Positions 1 through 10,976 of a stretch of 64,000 nucleotides of DNA are shown here, piece after piece (positions within the stretch are counted from its first letter, which is position 1; each line of letters begins with the position of its first letter). Source of the stretch: Sepioteuthis lessoniana (taxonomy: Eukaryota > Mollusca > Cephalopoda > Myopsida > Loliginidae); contig OY757921.1 in the NCBI GenBank assembly GCA_963585895.1, positions 81,928,373 to 81,992,372 of the forward strand. The letters run 5' to 3'. A program made the translations under genes and the position numbers. Under the pieces are notes generated by a model that was not told the DNA's origin, searched no databases, and was given only the letters and a program-made list of their open reading frames with translations.

Positions 1-74
1 TTTAAATTTGCCTTATTCATAATAGAAAACTAATCGAATCATTGAAAAAAATCTACCTTACTACCAGGTATCCT

Positions 75-232
75 CTCCTAAAAAACCGGGTGTCCTGGTT
101 ATGACAATGAACTGTATCTGATGGTGAGGCTCCAGTTCTGGAGATTTGGAGAGTGTGGGGTATTCATTGATTGCTATTACTCCCAGGTCCATTCTAACCC
201 GGATTGGTAGTACTTGTTAACTAATCCAATTA
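75..232 (+). repeat. Family C head fragment
   Basis: Fragment of the family C head module. It shows the order typical of the family: a 'gtgtcctgg' block, a 'tctgatggtgaggctccag' block, 'ctggagatttgg', then 'gctattactcccaggtcca' and a 'ggtagtac' motif. The same order recurs at 32363, 35895, 37805, 43562, 51275 and 51970. The internal array and tail are missing here, so this is a truncated copy. Confidence 0.65.
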
Positions 233-234
233 GA

Positions 235-800
235 AAAATAAAGGAGAGAGCGGAGAGTAAAGGAAACGATGGAGAAATGAAACATAGGCACAAACAGAGA
301 AGTTGAGAGAGAGAGAGAGGGGGGGTTGCAGACAGAAAAGTAGTCGAAAAAGAAGGGAAAAGGGAACTGAGGAAATGGAAAAGGATAAAAGAAAGAACAA
401 TGTAAGTGAATATGAGAGAGAGAGGTTGAAAGAGACAGGTGAAGACAAGATAAGGCAGAGTGAGAAGAGGGAAAAGAAGGGCAAAGAATGAAAGGGAGAA
501 AAGAAGTAGAAAACATTAGAGAGAATAAAAGAAAAAAATACGAGGAGGGGAAAAGAAAGAAAGAGAGAAACAAAAAAAATTAGAGAGAGAGAGAGAGAGA
601 GGGTAAAAAGAGAGAAGTAGATAGAAAAATAGTAGGAAAAAGAAAGGAGAGGAGATTAAAGAAAAAGCAGAGAGGGGAATAGAAAGAAAGAGAGCAGTAA
701 AAAAGGGGGGAGAGGAAAAAACGGTAGAGCGAATAGAAAAGTAACAGAGAGGAAGACAAAGAGAGGCGAAAAGAAAGGTAGAAGTGGAGAAAGAAACGTT
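235..800. repeat. Purine-rich (GA/A) low-complexity tract
   Basis: Almost uninterrupted run of A and G on the plus strand, with short (GA)n stretches at about 305-325 and 581-603. Apparent long open frames here are low-complexity Phe/Leu/Ser or Arg/Glu/Lys translations and are not taken as genes. A second tract of the same kind lies at 1235-1860. Confidence 0.85.
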
Positions 801-1234
801 TTATTTTGAATGACTATCAATTTTCCCGCTTTGCTGATAAAGAAAGCGGGGAGGAAAAAGCAATAATTTTCGCAATGTTATTAAACTTGAGGAATTTTTC
901 CTGATAATTCAAAATAAATAATATTTTGCCCGAATTTTGCCTTGAATTCTCTCTTTTATCTGCCATGTTTTTTTTTTTTTTTTGTTTTTTTTTTTTTTGT
1001 GTGGTTGAGGGTTGCAATGACTTCAAAATAAACCTATTAAACTTTTTTTTCTCATTGAAGCTCCATAGAATATCAATATGCGTGTAAGTGTTCATTCAAG
1101 AAAAAAAAAGGTTTGACGCCGGAACCGGAAATAATTCACAATACAATGTCGGAGAGAACAAAGGCAATGAAAAAAGCAATGTGGAGTAAACAACAAATCT
1201 TTGGGGTTGTTTATTAGAAATCCGCAAAGTTAAA

Positions 1235-1860
1235 AAGATAGAGAGAAAAAAGAAGAAGAGATATTAAGGCATATAGATAAAGAGAGAGAAGAGAGAAAAA
1301 AAAAAGCCCAGATAAAACAAGAAAGGAGGGAATAGAAGTTGAGAGTCTAGAACAGAAAATAAGCTGGCAAAGAGAGATAAAAAAAAAAATAGAAGGAAAG
1401 GGGAAAAAAAGAAATGGAAAGAAAAGAAATTAGAAAAAAGAAAAAGAGAAAAAAAGAGAAAAAGAGATAGAAAGAAAAGTAAAAAAATAGGAAAGAGAGA
1501 AAAGAAAATAGAAAGAAAAGCAAAATATTTTGGAAAACCGAAATAGAAGGGATAAAAAGAAAGAAAAAGAAAGAAATTTGGAAAAAGAAAAAAAGAAATA
1601 GAAAGAAAAGCAACGAAATTCAAAGGGGAGGAAGGGAGAAGGGGAGGAAGAAAAAAGAAATATGAAGAAAATAAAAAAATGAGAAAGTGGAACGAGAGGA
1701 GTAAGAAATAGGGAAGAAATTAGAAAAAGACGAGGAAAAAGACAAAAAAGTAAAAAGTGAGAAAAAGAGATATCGATAAAAAAAAAAAAAAAGGTGGGGG
1801 AAAGAGGAGAGACAAGAAATTAAAGTGAGAGGAAGACAACGAGAGATAGAGAAGGAAAAC
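1235..1860. repeat. Purine-rich low-complexity tract, second block
   Basis: Continues the composition of 235-800: mainly A and G on the plus strand, built from loose AAAGA/GAAAAA units and not a fixed tandem period. The 430 bases between the two blocks are mixed AT-rich sequence with a poly-T run near 968-1000. No gene signal. Confidence 0.8.
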
Positions 1861-2394
1861 TATAGAGAACAGAGAAGAAGTTTGTTATTGCAAATTCGTA
1901 AGAGAATGCTTCAAATGAATTTTTGTTCTGGGGTTTTAAAAATTATTTTGATGCTTGGAAAACTGATTTTTTATTTATCTATTTTTTTTTTTTTTTTACT
2001 CAAAGTCTATTTTTATGACACTTCACATTCTTTTCATCATTTTTAAAAAGAATATCTGAAATATTCCATATCACTGATTCTAATCCAATTTAAATCGATC
2101 CAGCTGATTTTTTTTTCAAACGCTATATTTCCACCATTTTTGGCTTCGGTCAAATGATTTTTTATTCATTTTCCGAACTGTCGAAAGTGACAGCTTGTTT
2201 ATCTCTATCAGTTTCTGGGCTATTACCGTAATTGTTTATGTATTAGATGCACTGTTTTTCCAGATTTTTCAGCCCAAAAGTTAGGGGTGGTTATAATACT
2301 CGAAAACGATATAATTAACTTTTTTTCAGATACATGCCTCACCATATTAAAAAGTGTGGCGGAAATCGTGAAAACGGAGAGGGGGGGGCTTACC

Positions 2395-2665
2395 TTTTAA
2401 GCGACCTCGCGTATGCATCGTTCAAACAGGCCGGGAAACAGAAATTCAAGATGGCGCACGCGACTTTTTATTACCATCAGATCGCGTAAAGTCGCTCAAA
2501 TTATCACTGCTCGGATGCAAATGAGGTGGTCTCCGTGCATTTGAACATACGGTTTTGTGTTGATACGAGGATCGTTGGATTCGGTTGTTGTTGTTTCTGC
2601 TAGAGTGACGCACGGAGAATAGAAAGGAATTTCGCTGAACTAACAGAGGCCGCTTTGAAGGTGAC
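2395..2665. other. GC-richer, CpG-containing block; possible promoter or first exon
   Basis: This block stands out from the AT-rich surroundings: it has many CpG dinucleotides and contains 'aagatggcgcacgcgac', whose start matches the AAGATGGCG core of YY1-type promoter elements. The ATG there opens only a 12-codon frame. A possible donor-like 'aaggtgact' follows at about 2658. No downstream exon was found in the window, so a gene is not called. It could be a distal promoter, a CpG-rich repeat or nothing functional. Confidence 0.2.
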
Positions 2666-3084
2666 TACAAGGATCAATTTCACATTGTCATTTGCACCCT
2701 CACTTACCACCAAACTGATATTTGAAAATTCAAGGAGCAGTGATATCTTACTAAAAAAAGTAAGTTATATCTATAGCCCAAACTATTGTTTTACGCCTTG
2801 ACAGAGAAATATCCACTGGAATGGGTGTTTGTTTATTATCTTGTTTCTCCTAACGCGAGCTTATTTCCGCAGCAAGCTTCTTACATTTTTGTGTGAACAT
2901 GACCATGTGTTTTGTAGGAGGTGATATTGGTTTTGATACTTAATTTCCATTTTTGTAGTGGTATATTTAATTTGTTTTTATATGTGGTTGCGTGTTCTCA
3001 CAAGTCGGAAGATCGCCATTTATAGCGATGGGGATAACATTATCATTATTATTATTGGGGTTTTTAGGTTTAAGTTGGTTTTGC

Positions 3085-3172
3085 GTTGGTTATATTGGTA
3101 TTACGTTGGTTGCGTTGGTATTTCGTTGGTAGTGTTGGTATTTCGTTGGTTGCGTTGGTATTTCGTTGGTAG
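3085..3172. repeat. 20-bp minisatellite
   Basis: About 4.4 copies of a 20-bp unit of the form gttggttgcgttggtatttc. Unit starts fall at 3085, 3105, 3125, 3145 and 3165. The units differ at one or two positions, for example tgcg versus agtg. Confidence 0.85.
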
Positions 3173-3189
3173 TTATCCCCTCGCTAAAT

Positions 3190-4790
3190 GTTGAAGGGAA
3201 ATAAAGGTCGTGGAGAAGAACGTAGACGTCGTTAGGTTTCGTACCAAGGGTTTAATGGCAGCATGAAGTAGAGGTGTTTACGCTGGTATGATGCGAGGTC
3301 TCGTAGGAAGGAAAGAAGGTAGGAAGCTGTTAGAGTGTACCATCTATTGTTTTTAACTCGGATCCCTTGTTCTAGAAGAATAGACCCAAGGGGTCCGTAA
3401 ACTAAATGGCTCTCCTCATAATGGTTGATGCTGCTACTGCTATTCAGGAACAGACGAATAGACCTCCGTTCCCTTTGAGGGTTTCTGAGCGAGAGGTAGA
3501 TTTGCGGGCTTATTTCAATTTTTGGTGCTGCTAGGAAATATGTTTCGGGCTGAATCGGACAAGTCATCCTGATTGGGTGAAAATGTTCGGCGACTCTAAC
3601 GGTCAAATTAAATTACGCGCCAAACAAAAATTCAAGTTTCTTTCTGCTACAGTTTGCTCTAAATACTGGGTAAATTTTGTATTTTTAATACATGACACAA
3701 ACTACATAAATTCTTATTTTTAGTCAGTACACACCAATAAAAAGTTGAACGAATGCTGAATTAAAAAAATAATTAGCTGCAACAAATTCTCAAAAGTCAG
3801 TGTCTATTATTATAAATATTTATTTCTAACTAGAGAACAAACCGACCACGTGTAGCACATAATTTTGACCACAGTGGAGAAGAAAAAAGCAATCCTAGAC
3901 AACAACGCACCAAAAGCTGGTTCTCATCAATTTTGTTAACAGCTACTACTCATATTCAGTGCAAACTGGGTTGCCAGACTGTTAAGGCATGAACAATTGC
4001 CAGCAAATAGGTTTCGTCACTCACTTCTTGAATAGCTAAAAAGTATACAAATAGGCAAGAAGCTTTCTAATGTTATATCCTCATAATCATAACAACACAA
4101 CGAAGAAGAAAGACGAGCGAAGAATTCTTTAACAAAATATTTACCTCTTACTTTATTGCAAGGGTTCGAAAAGGGTTATTCAAGGTTTGCGTGTGAGAGG
4201 GATCTGGAGACCGAACAGAAACTACAATATTTTGACCCCCATTCTTATGGCCGTCAGCGTTGTGTCTTTCTCGTTCTCCTGATGCTCAACCAGAGGCCCA
4301 GAGGCCCACTCTGCTGGGTGATGGCTTTCTTTACTGCATCTTATCAGCATCTTCTCCGGACCTCAACTCATCAGGGCCCCAAGCCCCCTCGACCTGGTGT
4401 GGCTTTACCTACCACAACTCGTCTATCTCCGTCTCCAACTCAATCTGCAACTCTGTCTTGACTGAGTTATATAATAGTTCAACGTCCACTCGATCGCCCA
4501 CTCGATCTTTGGAATCGAATGTTGGATCGTCGTCAAGCGGAAATAACTGTCATGCAGTTCAGAGGTCACTCTCTTCCGGTGCGTCAGTCTATGAGTGTAC
4601 CATGGGAATATTTTACCTCGTCCCATTTCTTCAGCCAATTTCCGCCCACGCGATTTCCTCTCATAACTGCCATTAGAATGTGTCACTTCCTTCCGGTGCA
4701 TCACCTTGGAATGGCATTTTTGGCTGGGTCAAAGGCCAAAATACAACACTAAGAAATTTAACTAGAGTCAACCTAAAGTCAACATTATTG
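3190..4790. other. No gene recognised; two unassigned open stretches
   Basis: Two stretches are open for more than 100 codons: 3235-3567 on the minus strand (first ATG gives about 111 codons) and 4156-4461 on the plus strand. Neither shows a domain, signal peptide or splice-consistent neighbours that I recognise, and both use ordinary AT-rich intergenic composition. They could be remnants of an old retroelement. I do not call them genes. Confidence 0.4.
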
Positions 4791-4796
4791 AAATTG

Positions 4797-4970
4797 AATT
4801 AAAATTAGATGAAAGCCGAAAATTCAACCGGGGAATTCTGCTGAAAGACAACTTTACAGAACTCAACTAGAATTAAATGAAAGCCGAAAATTCAACCAGA
4901 GAATTCTACTAAATGACAACTTTACAAAAAACTCAACCAAATTAAACGATAGCTGAAACTTTTCAACGAA
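4797..4970. repeat. 68-bp tandem repeat, about 2.5 copies
   Basis: The block 'gaaagccgaaaattcaacc' occurs at 4811 and again at 4879, 68 bp apart, followed by a decayed third unit near 4946. Each unit also carries a 'gacaactttaca' motif. Confidence 0.75.
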
Positions 4971-5984
4971 ACCAGAAAACCAACTTAAATTCAAATAACT
5001 TTGTTTTCCGGATACTCTCCTTCAGATAAGTCCCGCAAATGACACCAAAATTTGCAACGCTTTATCCTTTCCATCTTTTCTTTCTTGTTTCTTTCGTTTC
5101 TAGAACTTTGTTGTCTCTATTATCTTTTTGAAGCTGTATCCTAACTGGAAAACTGCTGAACTAACAGTTTAAGATTACATACTAAAGCCCCCTAAAAAGT
5201 AAATTAGAATTATATTTGATACTAAATTTCTTTCATTATACACGAGAATTTTTTCCAGAATTTTGTAGTCCAAAGTTAGGAGTGTGTATTACACATGAGT
5301 GCGTATTATATACAAATAATTACGGTTTATGTTTTTGATAAAAGCAATCCTTTCATGAAATTTAATATGTAAACTTACGGACACACTGTTTCTCAAGGTC
5401 TTTAAACTAAAAAAAAAAAAAAAAAAAAAATTGAAAGAAAAAAGAAATCAAAAGTAAAGGGCTCAGAACTTTTCAGTACTCCCTCATACGCATGTTTTTA
5501 TGTATTTTGCATACCAACTAGATGACTCCCGAGCCTGCTTGGTTCCCGTTGTAACAGTGATCCATTTAGGACTCTATTTAGTAAGGAGTGAAGGATTCTG
5601 ATCAGCATCTATGAGTTATCGCCGTTATATAGGGAATTCGGATGACGTTCGGCGCGAATGCCGACCTCACAAAATTATCGAACGAGACTCGAAATTGCTT
5701 GGGTCTCGAAGAGAATCTTAAAATGCTATGGTCTGATACAAATCTCACAATGATTTGTAGTTGTTTCTTTCTGGATTATGGTTACATACATTCAAACGTA
5801 ATTAAAATGTTTGTAACATACGGACTGAAGATTTGTCCGGCAAATTTTCTAGCTGCAGTGAATGTCCCGAGAACCAGTTGCATAGTGTTGATATAAACAG
5901 GACACCCTCTGCACATGCGTGGATACTCTCTCGTGGGGTTACTCTGTAAGCAATGATACGTCAGAGAGTGAACTTGTATAGAGT

Positions 5985-6345
5985 TTGAGCGCTATATTCA
6001 TCATGATAATGCGCCTGTTAGTTCTTCATGTCAGGTGAAGTGGGTTTTTTTTTTGGTCGTTTTTTATTTTATTTATCAATTTGATTTTGTTTCAAAACAT
6101 CGAATGAGAGTGTGTCATGCTTTACTTCGCTCCAAATCTGGCTCCCTGTGACTTCTGGCTTTTCTCAAAGTTAAAATTGCCACTAAAAGAAAGATTTCAG
6201 GACCGAGTTCAAGACTGAAAAAAAAAAAAAAAATAGAAACGAGGTTGCCAATAGTGATCCTGAAAGAGAACTTTGCAGACTGTTTAGAAAAATTTGCTAT
6301 CTTGGACAGTCGTCTTGTACAAGATTTAGTTAAGCTGAAGGTGCA
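5985..6345 (+). mobile_element. Decayed mariner transposase fragment (3' part)
   Basis: Translation in shifting frames gives HHDNAPVSSSCQ at about 5998-6033, then NLAPCDFWLFSKLK at about 6135-6175. These are the second and third acidic catalytic blocks of mariner transposases (DNAPVH..., SPDLAPCDFWLFPKLK). A stretch resembling the C-terminal end follows to about 6345. Several stops and a T-rich insertion break the frame. It is more diverged than the mariner copies at 10977, 17740, 19797, 30233 and 33987, and so is probably an older or different lineage. Confidence 0.7.
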
Positions 6346-6483
6346 AATTAGTCTTGAAGACCATTACTACTGTACTAAGTTTGAACCTCACTGGGTGTTC
6401 AGACTTGTATGATGCTTGTGCATTTTTATGTAGTGTAACTTCATGAAACAAATAACGGCAGTTATCACTCTTTCGGTTTGGCT

Positions 6484-6690
6484 TCGTTGTTTAATGGCAT
6501 AACAATCTTCGTGGGTTATTTAATGCTGAAACCATCCTTGTAGAATAACAACAGTGATTCTATTTAACCCGTAGCTAGAAGGACAAAGGGGTTCATGCCT
6601 TTCCCATAGATATTTGTCCAAAAGTGAACGTAATTGCGTAAATTGAGTTCGAACTCACGTTAGCCATTACAACACGCAGACTACCACCAA
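6484..6690 (-). mobile_element. SINE-4 copy, tRNA-derived
   Basis: Reverse-strand copy of the SINE-4 pattern: tRNA-like promoter end with a B-box-like 'gagttcgaactc' (palindromic, at about 6645), then a body with 'ggacaaatat...gggaaaggcatgaacccc' and the 'ttaaataacccacgaag' tail at about 6505. Compare 39386, 40748, 44690 and 63218. Confidence 0.7.
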
Positions 6691-7184
6691 CTCCTGTAAA
6701 TTTGTTTAATGTTTTCAAGTTTTCATTCAGCATCATGTTAAAAGATTTGAAAAATAATCTATGAAAAACTCCAGGTTTGGATCCCAAATGAGTCCTGGAA
6801 AACCTCGACTTACGATCTAACACGGCTTGCCACCATCTGTACATATGACCGAAATATGTGCAAAAAAAACAAAAACAAAAAACAAACACTAAAAAAGGAT
6901 AAAAAGAAATAATCGAATAAGATATGCAATATCTTTTTATAATGTATCGCTTGATATTGGTTGCTTTTTTAATTGATATATTTATTGCTATTGACAGCGG
7001 GCGCATAAGCGACGGACGTTGTTCGGTCGGATATTATGCAATGCGTGTCTGTCTGTCTGTCGATATATATATATATATATATATACATGGGGTGTGGTAA
7101 TTTAGTTCTTGGAATGTTCCCGTGAAAGCAAAATTTGCTTATCTGGTCACTGCTAGCCAGAAAGTACTCCCCTTGTAAAGTTAA

Positions 7185-7460
7185 GTCCTTTGAGAGACGA
7201 GGGTGACATGACAAGAAAAATTCCTGAAACTTTCAGTCATGTAGTCGTTTGGTTTTCGGCAGGTTCTCTTTTGTTTGTAGACTACCACTAGGTCTGGTCG
7301 TCTGACCAAGATTAGGGGATCCGTTTGTATCTTAAAATCCCTGCAAAAGACAGATTCTGGGTTGTGCATATTCCATTTGTTCGTATGGTCAAATTTTAAT
7401 TTCTTGCACAGTTCCCAGTGGATCACCTTCCCACCCAGTCGAGTCCAGTTATATACTCTT
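7185..7460 (-). mobile_element. LINE-A fragment (ORF C-terminal region)
   Basis: Minus-strand translation contains VIHWELCKKLKFDHTNKW, then MHNPESV and QTDPL.LVRRPDLVVV. This is a conserved C-terminal block of the LINE-A protein. The 3'-most part is missing and the fragment abuts a short ATT-rich stretch near 7448-7485. The clade of LINE-A is uncertain. I recognise it as the C-terminal end of a non-LTR retrotransposon ORF from the conserved VIGALG and ARILRRVLE blocks seen in the other copies. Confidence 0.7.
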
Positions 7461-7483
7461 TTTTTATTAAAATCATTATTATT

Positions 7484-8150
7484 ATGTGAGTCTTTTACAC
7501 CAGCGTCGACTGATTGCCTTTCACTGGAGTTTGAGTAACAGCAAGTCTTCTGAGGTTTCTAGGATTCTTCGGAGTATTTGAGTTGATCTCAACAATGCTG
7601 CGGTCTGTATGGTTTCCATTCCTTCTCTGATATCCATTTCTTCCATTCCTTTTTCCAATCCTTTCGGGACTGTTCCAAGTAGTATTAGCAATATTAGTAT
7701 CAAGGTTATCTTCATATTCCACAGCTTTTTCAGCTCTCGGGCAAGAGCTAAGTATTTATCTTTCTTTTTGTTTTCTTTCCTGAAATAATGAGTAATCCAC
7801 TGAAACAGGAAAATCAGTTAAATGGCAAGTTATTTTTGTTAGTTAATTAACACAAAGTCTGGTTTTCAGGCCAGGAGTGAGTAACCCATTTGCATTTCAA
7901 AGTCCCAGAGAATGTTATGTCTCATTTTCTGAGACAAACCCTGGTTTGTGCATATACCATTTGTTAATATGGTCAAATACCATTTCACAATTCCAAGTAG
8001 ATCACCTTTCCCACCCAGTCGTGCTTTGATTGGTACTCCTTTTGTGCCAGTTTGTTGCATTCACTCATCTGATCAATTTTTTAATCTCTGCCACCACATA
8101 ACCTACACTTACTATTTTGTTACGTACTATGAATTTTCACTCCAATAGAA
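7484..8150 (-). mobile_element. LINE-A fragment reaching the element's 3' end
   Basis: Longer minus-strand copy. From the 5' side (high coordinates) it shows the 'wet' end of the KLKFDH..ICTNQG block near 7930-8000, then a decayed middle, then ALLRSTQILRRILETSEDL at about 7530-7590. It ends in the 3' terminal motif that reads 'caccagcgtc' on the plus strand (7499-7508), with 'attattatgtgag' beside it. Frame breaks show it is dead. Same orientation as its neighbours at 7185 and 8180. Confidence 0.75.
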
Positions 8151-8179
8151 TTGCCCCTTGTAAGAGTATTTTTTCCGTT

Positions 8180-8460
8180 GTTATTATTATTATTATTATT
8201 TACTTATTTGAGAGTTTTTCACACCAGCGTTAGCTGATGGTTTTTCATTGGACTTTGAGCGACAGAAAGTCTCCTCATGTCTCCAGGTCTCTTCTCAATA
8301 TTCTGGCCGATCTTAATAATACCGTAGTCTTGAGGGTCTCTACTCGTCCTCTTATTTCCAAGTCTTCCTATCCCTTTATCAATCTTTTTGGGATTGTTCC
8401 AAGTGCACTAATTACAATTGGTATAATTGTCACCTTCACATTCCATAGTCAAGATATTTA
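8180..8460 (-). mobile_element. LINE-A 3' fragment with (TTA)n end
   Basis: Starts at a (TTA)n run at about 8181-8200, which is the element's 3' microsatellite tail. It continues through the conserved terminal motif (plus-strand 'caccagcgttagctgatgg') and the ILRRDLET- and VIGALGT-coding region, ending near the KLWNVK block. 5'-truncated. Confidence 0.75.
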
Positions 8461-8702
8461 AGTTTACTCAGTGGTCTGCTGGGACGGCAAAACCCACGAT
8501 TCAGCAGGTTCTCTATCTTTATTGACTAATCCTATATATTCATAGAATAAGCCATTGTTAGTTCGCACGACCTTTAGATTTGGAGAATAATCCTATTGGT
8601 CGAAACTAGATTAGCAAGAACCAATCAAATTTGGCGTCTTATGCAAAGCTTCATTAGGCATCATAACCAAAGTAAGTATTATTACCACTTCCTCTAACTT
8701 TG

Positions 8703-8840
8703 GGCACCTCTGGTGGTGTAATGGTTAGCAAGTTAGACTAGCAGACCTACACGAGTGAGTTCGAGTCTCATTTGGCGCTCTATTTATTCGGCCTTGTGCC
8801 ACATCGAAGCAAAGTGCTTTGTAAATTACTACCCCACTAT
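8703..8840 (+). mobile_element. SINE-1 copy, tRNA-derived
   Basis: tRNA-like head with A-box-like 'tggtgtaatggttagcaag' and B-box 'gagttcgagtctc', followed by a fixed body: 'ggccttgtgccacatc', 'aagtgctttgtaaattacta'. Further plus-strand copies lie at 19057 (partial), 23941, 24877 and 50463. All copies in this window are on the same strand. Confidence 0.85.
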
Positions 8841-10970
8841 CTTTAACATAATGAAATTTGAATAAAGGATGATATTATCGTCAATGTTTTTGGACCATTT
8901 AAAAAAGAAGCGTTAAAAAGAACTCTTGATTTAGAAATATTTTTCTCAGTCTACAGAAATTATGAAAATTAAGAACGAAAACATTGTTTACTTCTTTCGC
9001 ATTATTAAATCAAATGAAATTTAAAGTGGCCAAATAAAAAATACGCGTACAGTCTTTTTTTTTTTTTTTTGAATCACATGAAAAGTAAAATAAGAGTCAA
9101 ATCTTTATGAAAATTTCAATATTTATTCACGTTTAGATGGATTTTATGTTCAAAATAGGTTTTTCCGAAAATATATTTAAAGAAATATTTTTTTTTTACT
9201 TTTATTTGTCTAACAGGGTAGGGCGTTCCCGCCCTTTCTTTTAATCAATAAGGAAAGAGAAAAGCAATTCTCACTGACTTCCTTTCAAGAAGCCCGTTTA
9301 ATCTTTGAACTCTTGGCGAACAAACCTGTCACAGACTTTTATTTATCATTTCTACATTATCGACGCAGATATTTGCGCATAGTCCACGTTCAAACGCGGT
9401 TTTCTTACAACTTAGATGGTTTACAGAGGCTCTTATTATGTTGCTATTTAATTACACTTCCTTGTATTCACTACTGACGTTAATTCGAGTTAGCTAACCT
9501 GATAAAAAAAAAATTTAACTGTATTCTTCCCGATAAACACAAAAAAAAATAACCATACATTAACTCTTGAAAGAATATAACCATCGCTAAACATTAATGA
9601 ACATTAAAAAGCCTTTTCAGTATTATTTGTTAAATAATGGACACAATAAAATTAAGGTCATACACCATCCTAAGTCATTCATTGGTTCAAAAAGCCGTGC
9701 TTTAGCCTGGTGTTTGACGTTAACAGGATATAATGCCTTAAAGATGCCTAAATAGGAGAACAAACATTTGCGTAAATAACTCACGAAAGAATATACCTAT
9801 CGCTAAACTTTAAAGAACACGAAAAACACATCTTAGTAATATTTGTTAAAGAATAATGAACACAATTTTTTTTTCATCATACAACGTGTGAAAGCACGTG
9901 CGATACCCTAGCCTCATCAGCCGCCAACCAGGGTGATAACACAGTTTCGGTAGCTCAGGGCGGTACTGCCACTCCTGGCGCTACCGAGGGTATTAAAAAA
10001 GATATAGGGTATTTAAAAGAAATATATATCTATGTATACACAAGATCAACTAAAAGCAGACATTACATTGGACGTTCGTTCATCTTCATTTTAGTGCAGT
10101 TTGTGATTTAAAAATGCGTTTACTTATTTAGAACACTAAAAACACATCTTAGTAATATTTGATAAAGAATAATGAACACAATAATATAGCAACGATAAAC
10201 CGCCGTACGATATTACTTGGTTCCAAAAGCTGTGACGTAATTCGAGTTTTGACGGTAACCAGGCGTAATGACAAACATTTGTCAACAATTCTCCAATAAA
10301 AATATTTTGATGTACTGTTTTTACATTTGAGTGTGTATTGTTTTTATCTTACGTATTTTTTAGCTTCTTATGTGTGTGCTCTCGATACAAATTGTTTGTT
10401 CAGCAAAAAATACGGAAATGGCAATCTATTTTAGATTTAACGAGATAGATTAATCTTCTTAAGAATTAGTTCAGCTTAAACTGTCTTTCAGTAATGGCTT
10501 AACACCACCGAAAAAGAAAATTCCTTGTCAAAATATTACTGAAATTTATATGTTTCTTAACTTTGCAAAAGTCTTTGAAAACCATGTGCCAAGTGTGTTG
10601 AATATGTTTTTTTTTTTAATTGATGGGCATGCTATTTATTTGACCAATTTGATTAGGAATGTTTATTTCTGATGGTAGCAAATTATGTGTTGAGAACGGA
10701 TGAAAACATATAAAATGAATTTTACTAGGGACTTTGAGATTATCTAGTAGGTGTAAAGTTAGTTTGATTAAGAAAGGATATTATAAAAGGTATATGTTAA
10801 TTCCTCACTAATCCCTTTCTCTTATTTTTCACAAAAATCCCAGGAGGTAAATCAATAAATCTGTCGTTCATGCCAATGCAATTAATTTAGTGGTGAATAT
10901 GTATGTATGTACATATGTCAAGAATAAAACTTTCATGTGGTTTTAACTTAATGATTCTATAGTTTACGAG
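8840..10970. other. No gene recognised; AT-rich intergenic DNA with one GC-rich block
   Basis: Contains poly-T and poly-A runs and repeated short blocks such as 'ttagtaatatttgttaaagaataatgaacacaat' at about 9833-9866 and again at about 10150-10180 (more than one dispersed copy, split by sequence). The exception is a GC-rich structured block at 9885-10000, treated under findings. No coding signal was seen. Confidence 0.6.
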
Positions 10971-10976
10971 GTGTAT

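Noticed and set aside
217-573. Long minus-strand open frame rich in Phe, Ser and Leu
   Set aside because: It is only the complement of a purine-rich low-complexity tract. Similar frames occur in other reading frames at the same place and at 1264-1623.
4156-4760. Overlapping open frames of 77-138 codons on both strands
   Set aside because: No recognisable domain, no consistent splice sites, and openness on both strands suggests a chance stop-poor region or an old repeat.
5822-5850. CTGAAGA followed by a small stem TTTG/CAAA, like a hammerhead stem II
   Set aside because: No GAAA follows the second strand and no stem I partner is present.
8703-8780. Possible functional tRNA gene
   Set aside because: The A-box and B-box are present but the cloverleaf does not close (no matching acceptor stem), and the same head recurs at several loci with a fixed non-tRNA body. 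It is a SINE.
9910-9960. Possible permuted (type II) hammerhead on the minus strand: GAAAC, then CTGATGA after 24 nt
   Set aside because: The 24 nt between the cores must hold complete stem III and stem I hairpins. Stem III can form only two pairs and stem I does not pair next to the core. Stem II pairs only with a bulge. The fold fails.
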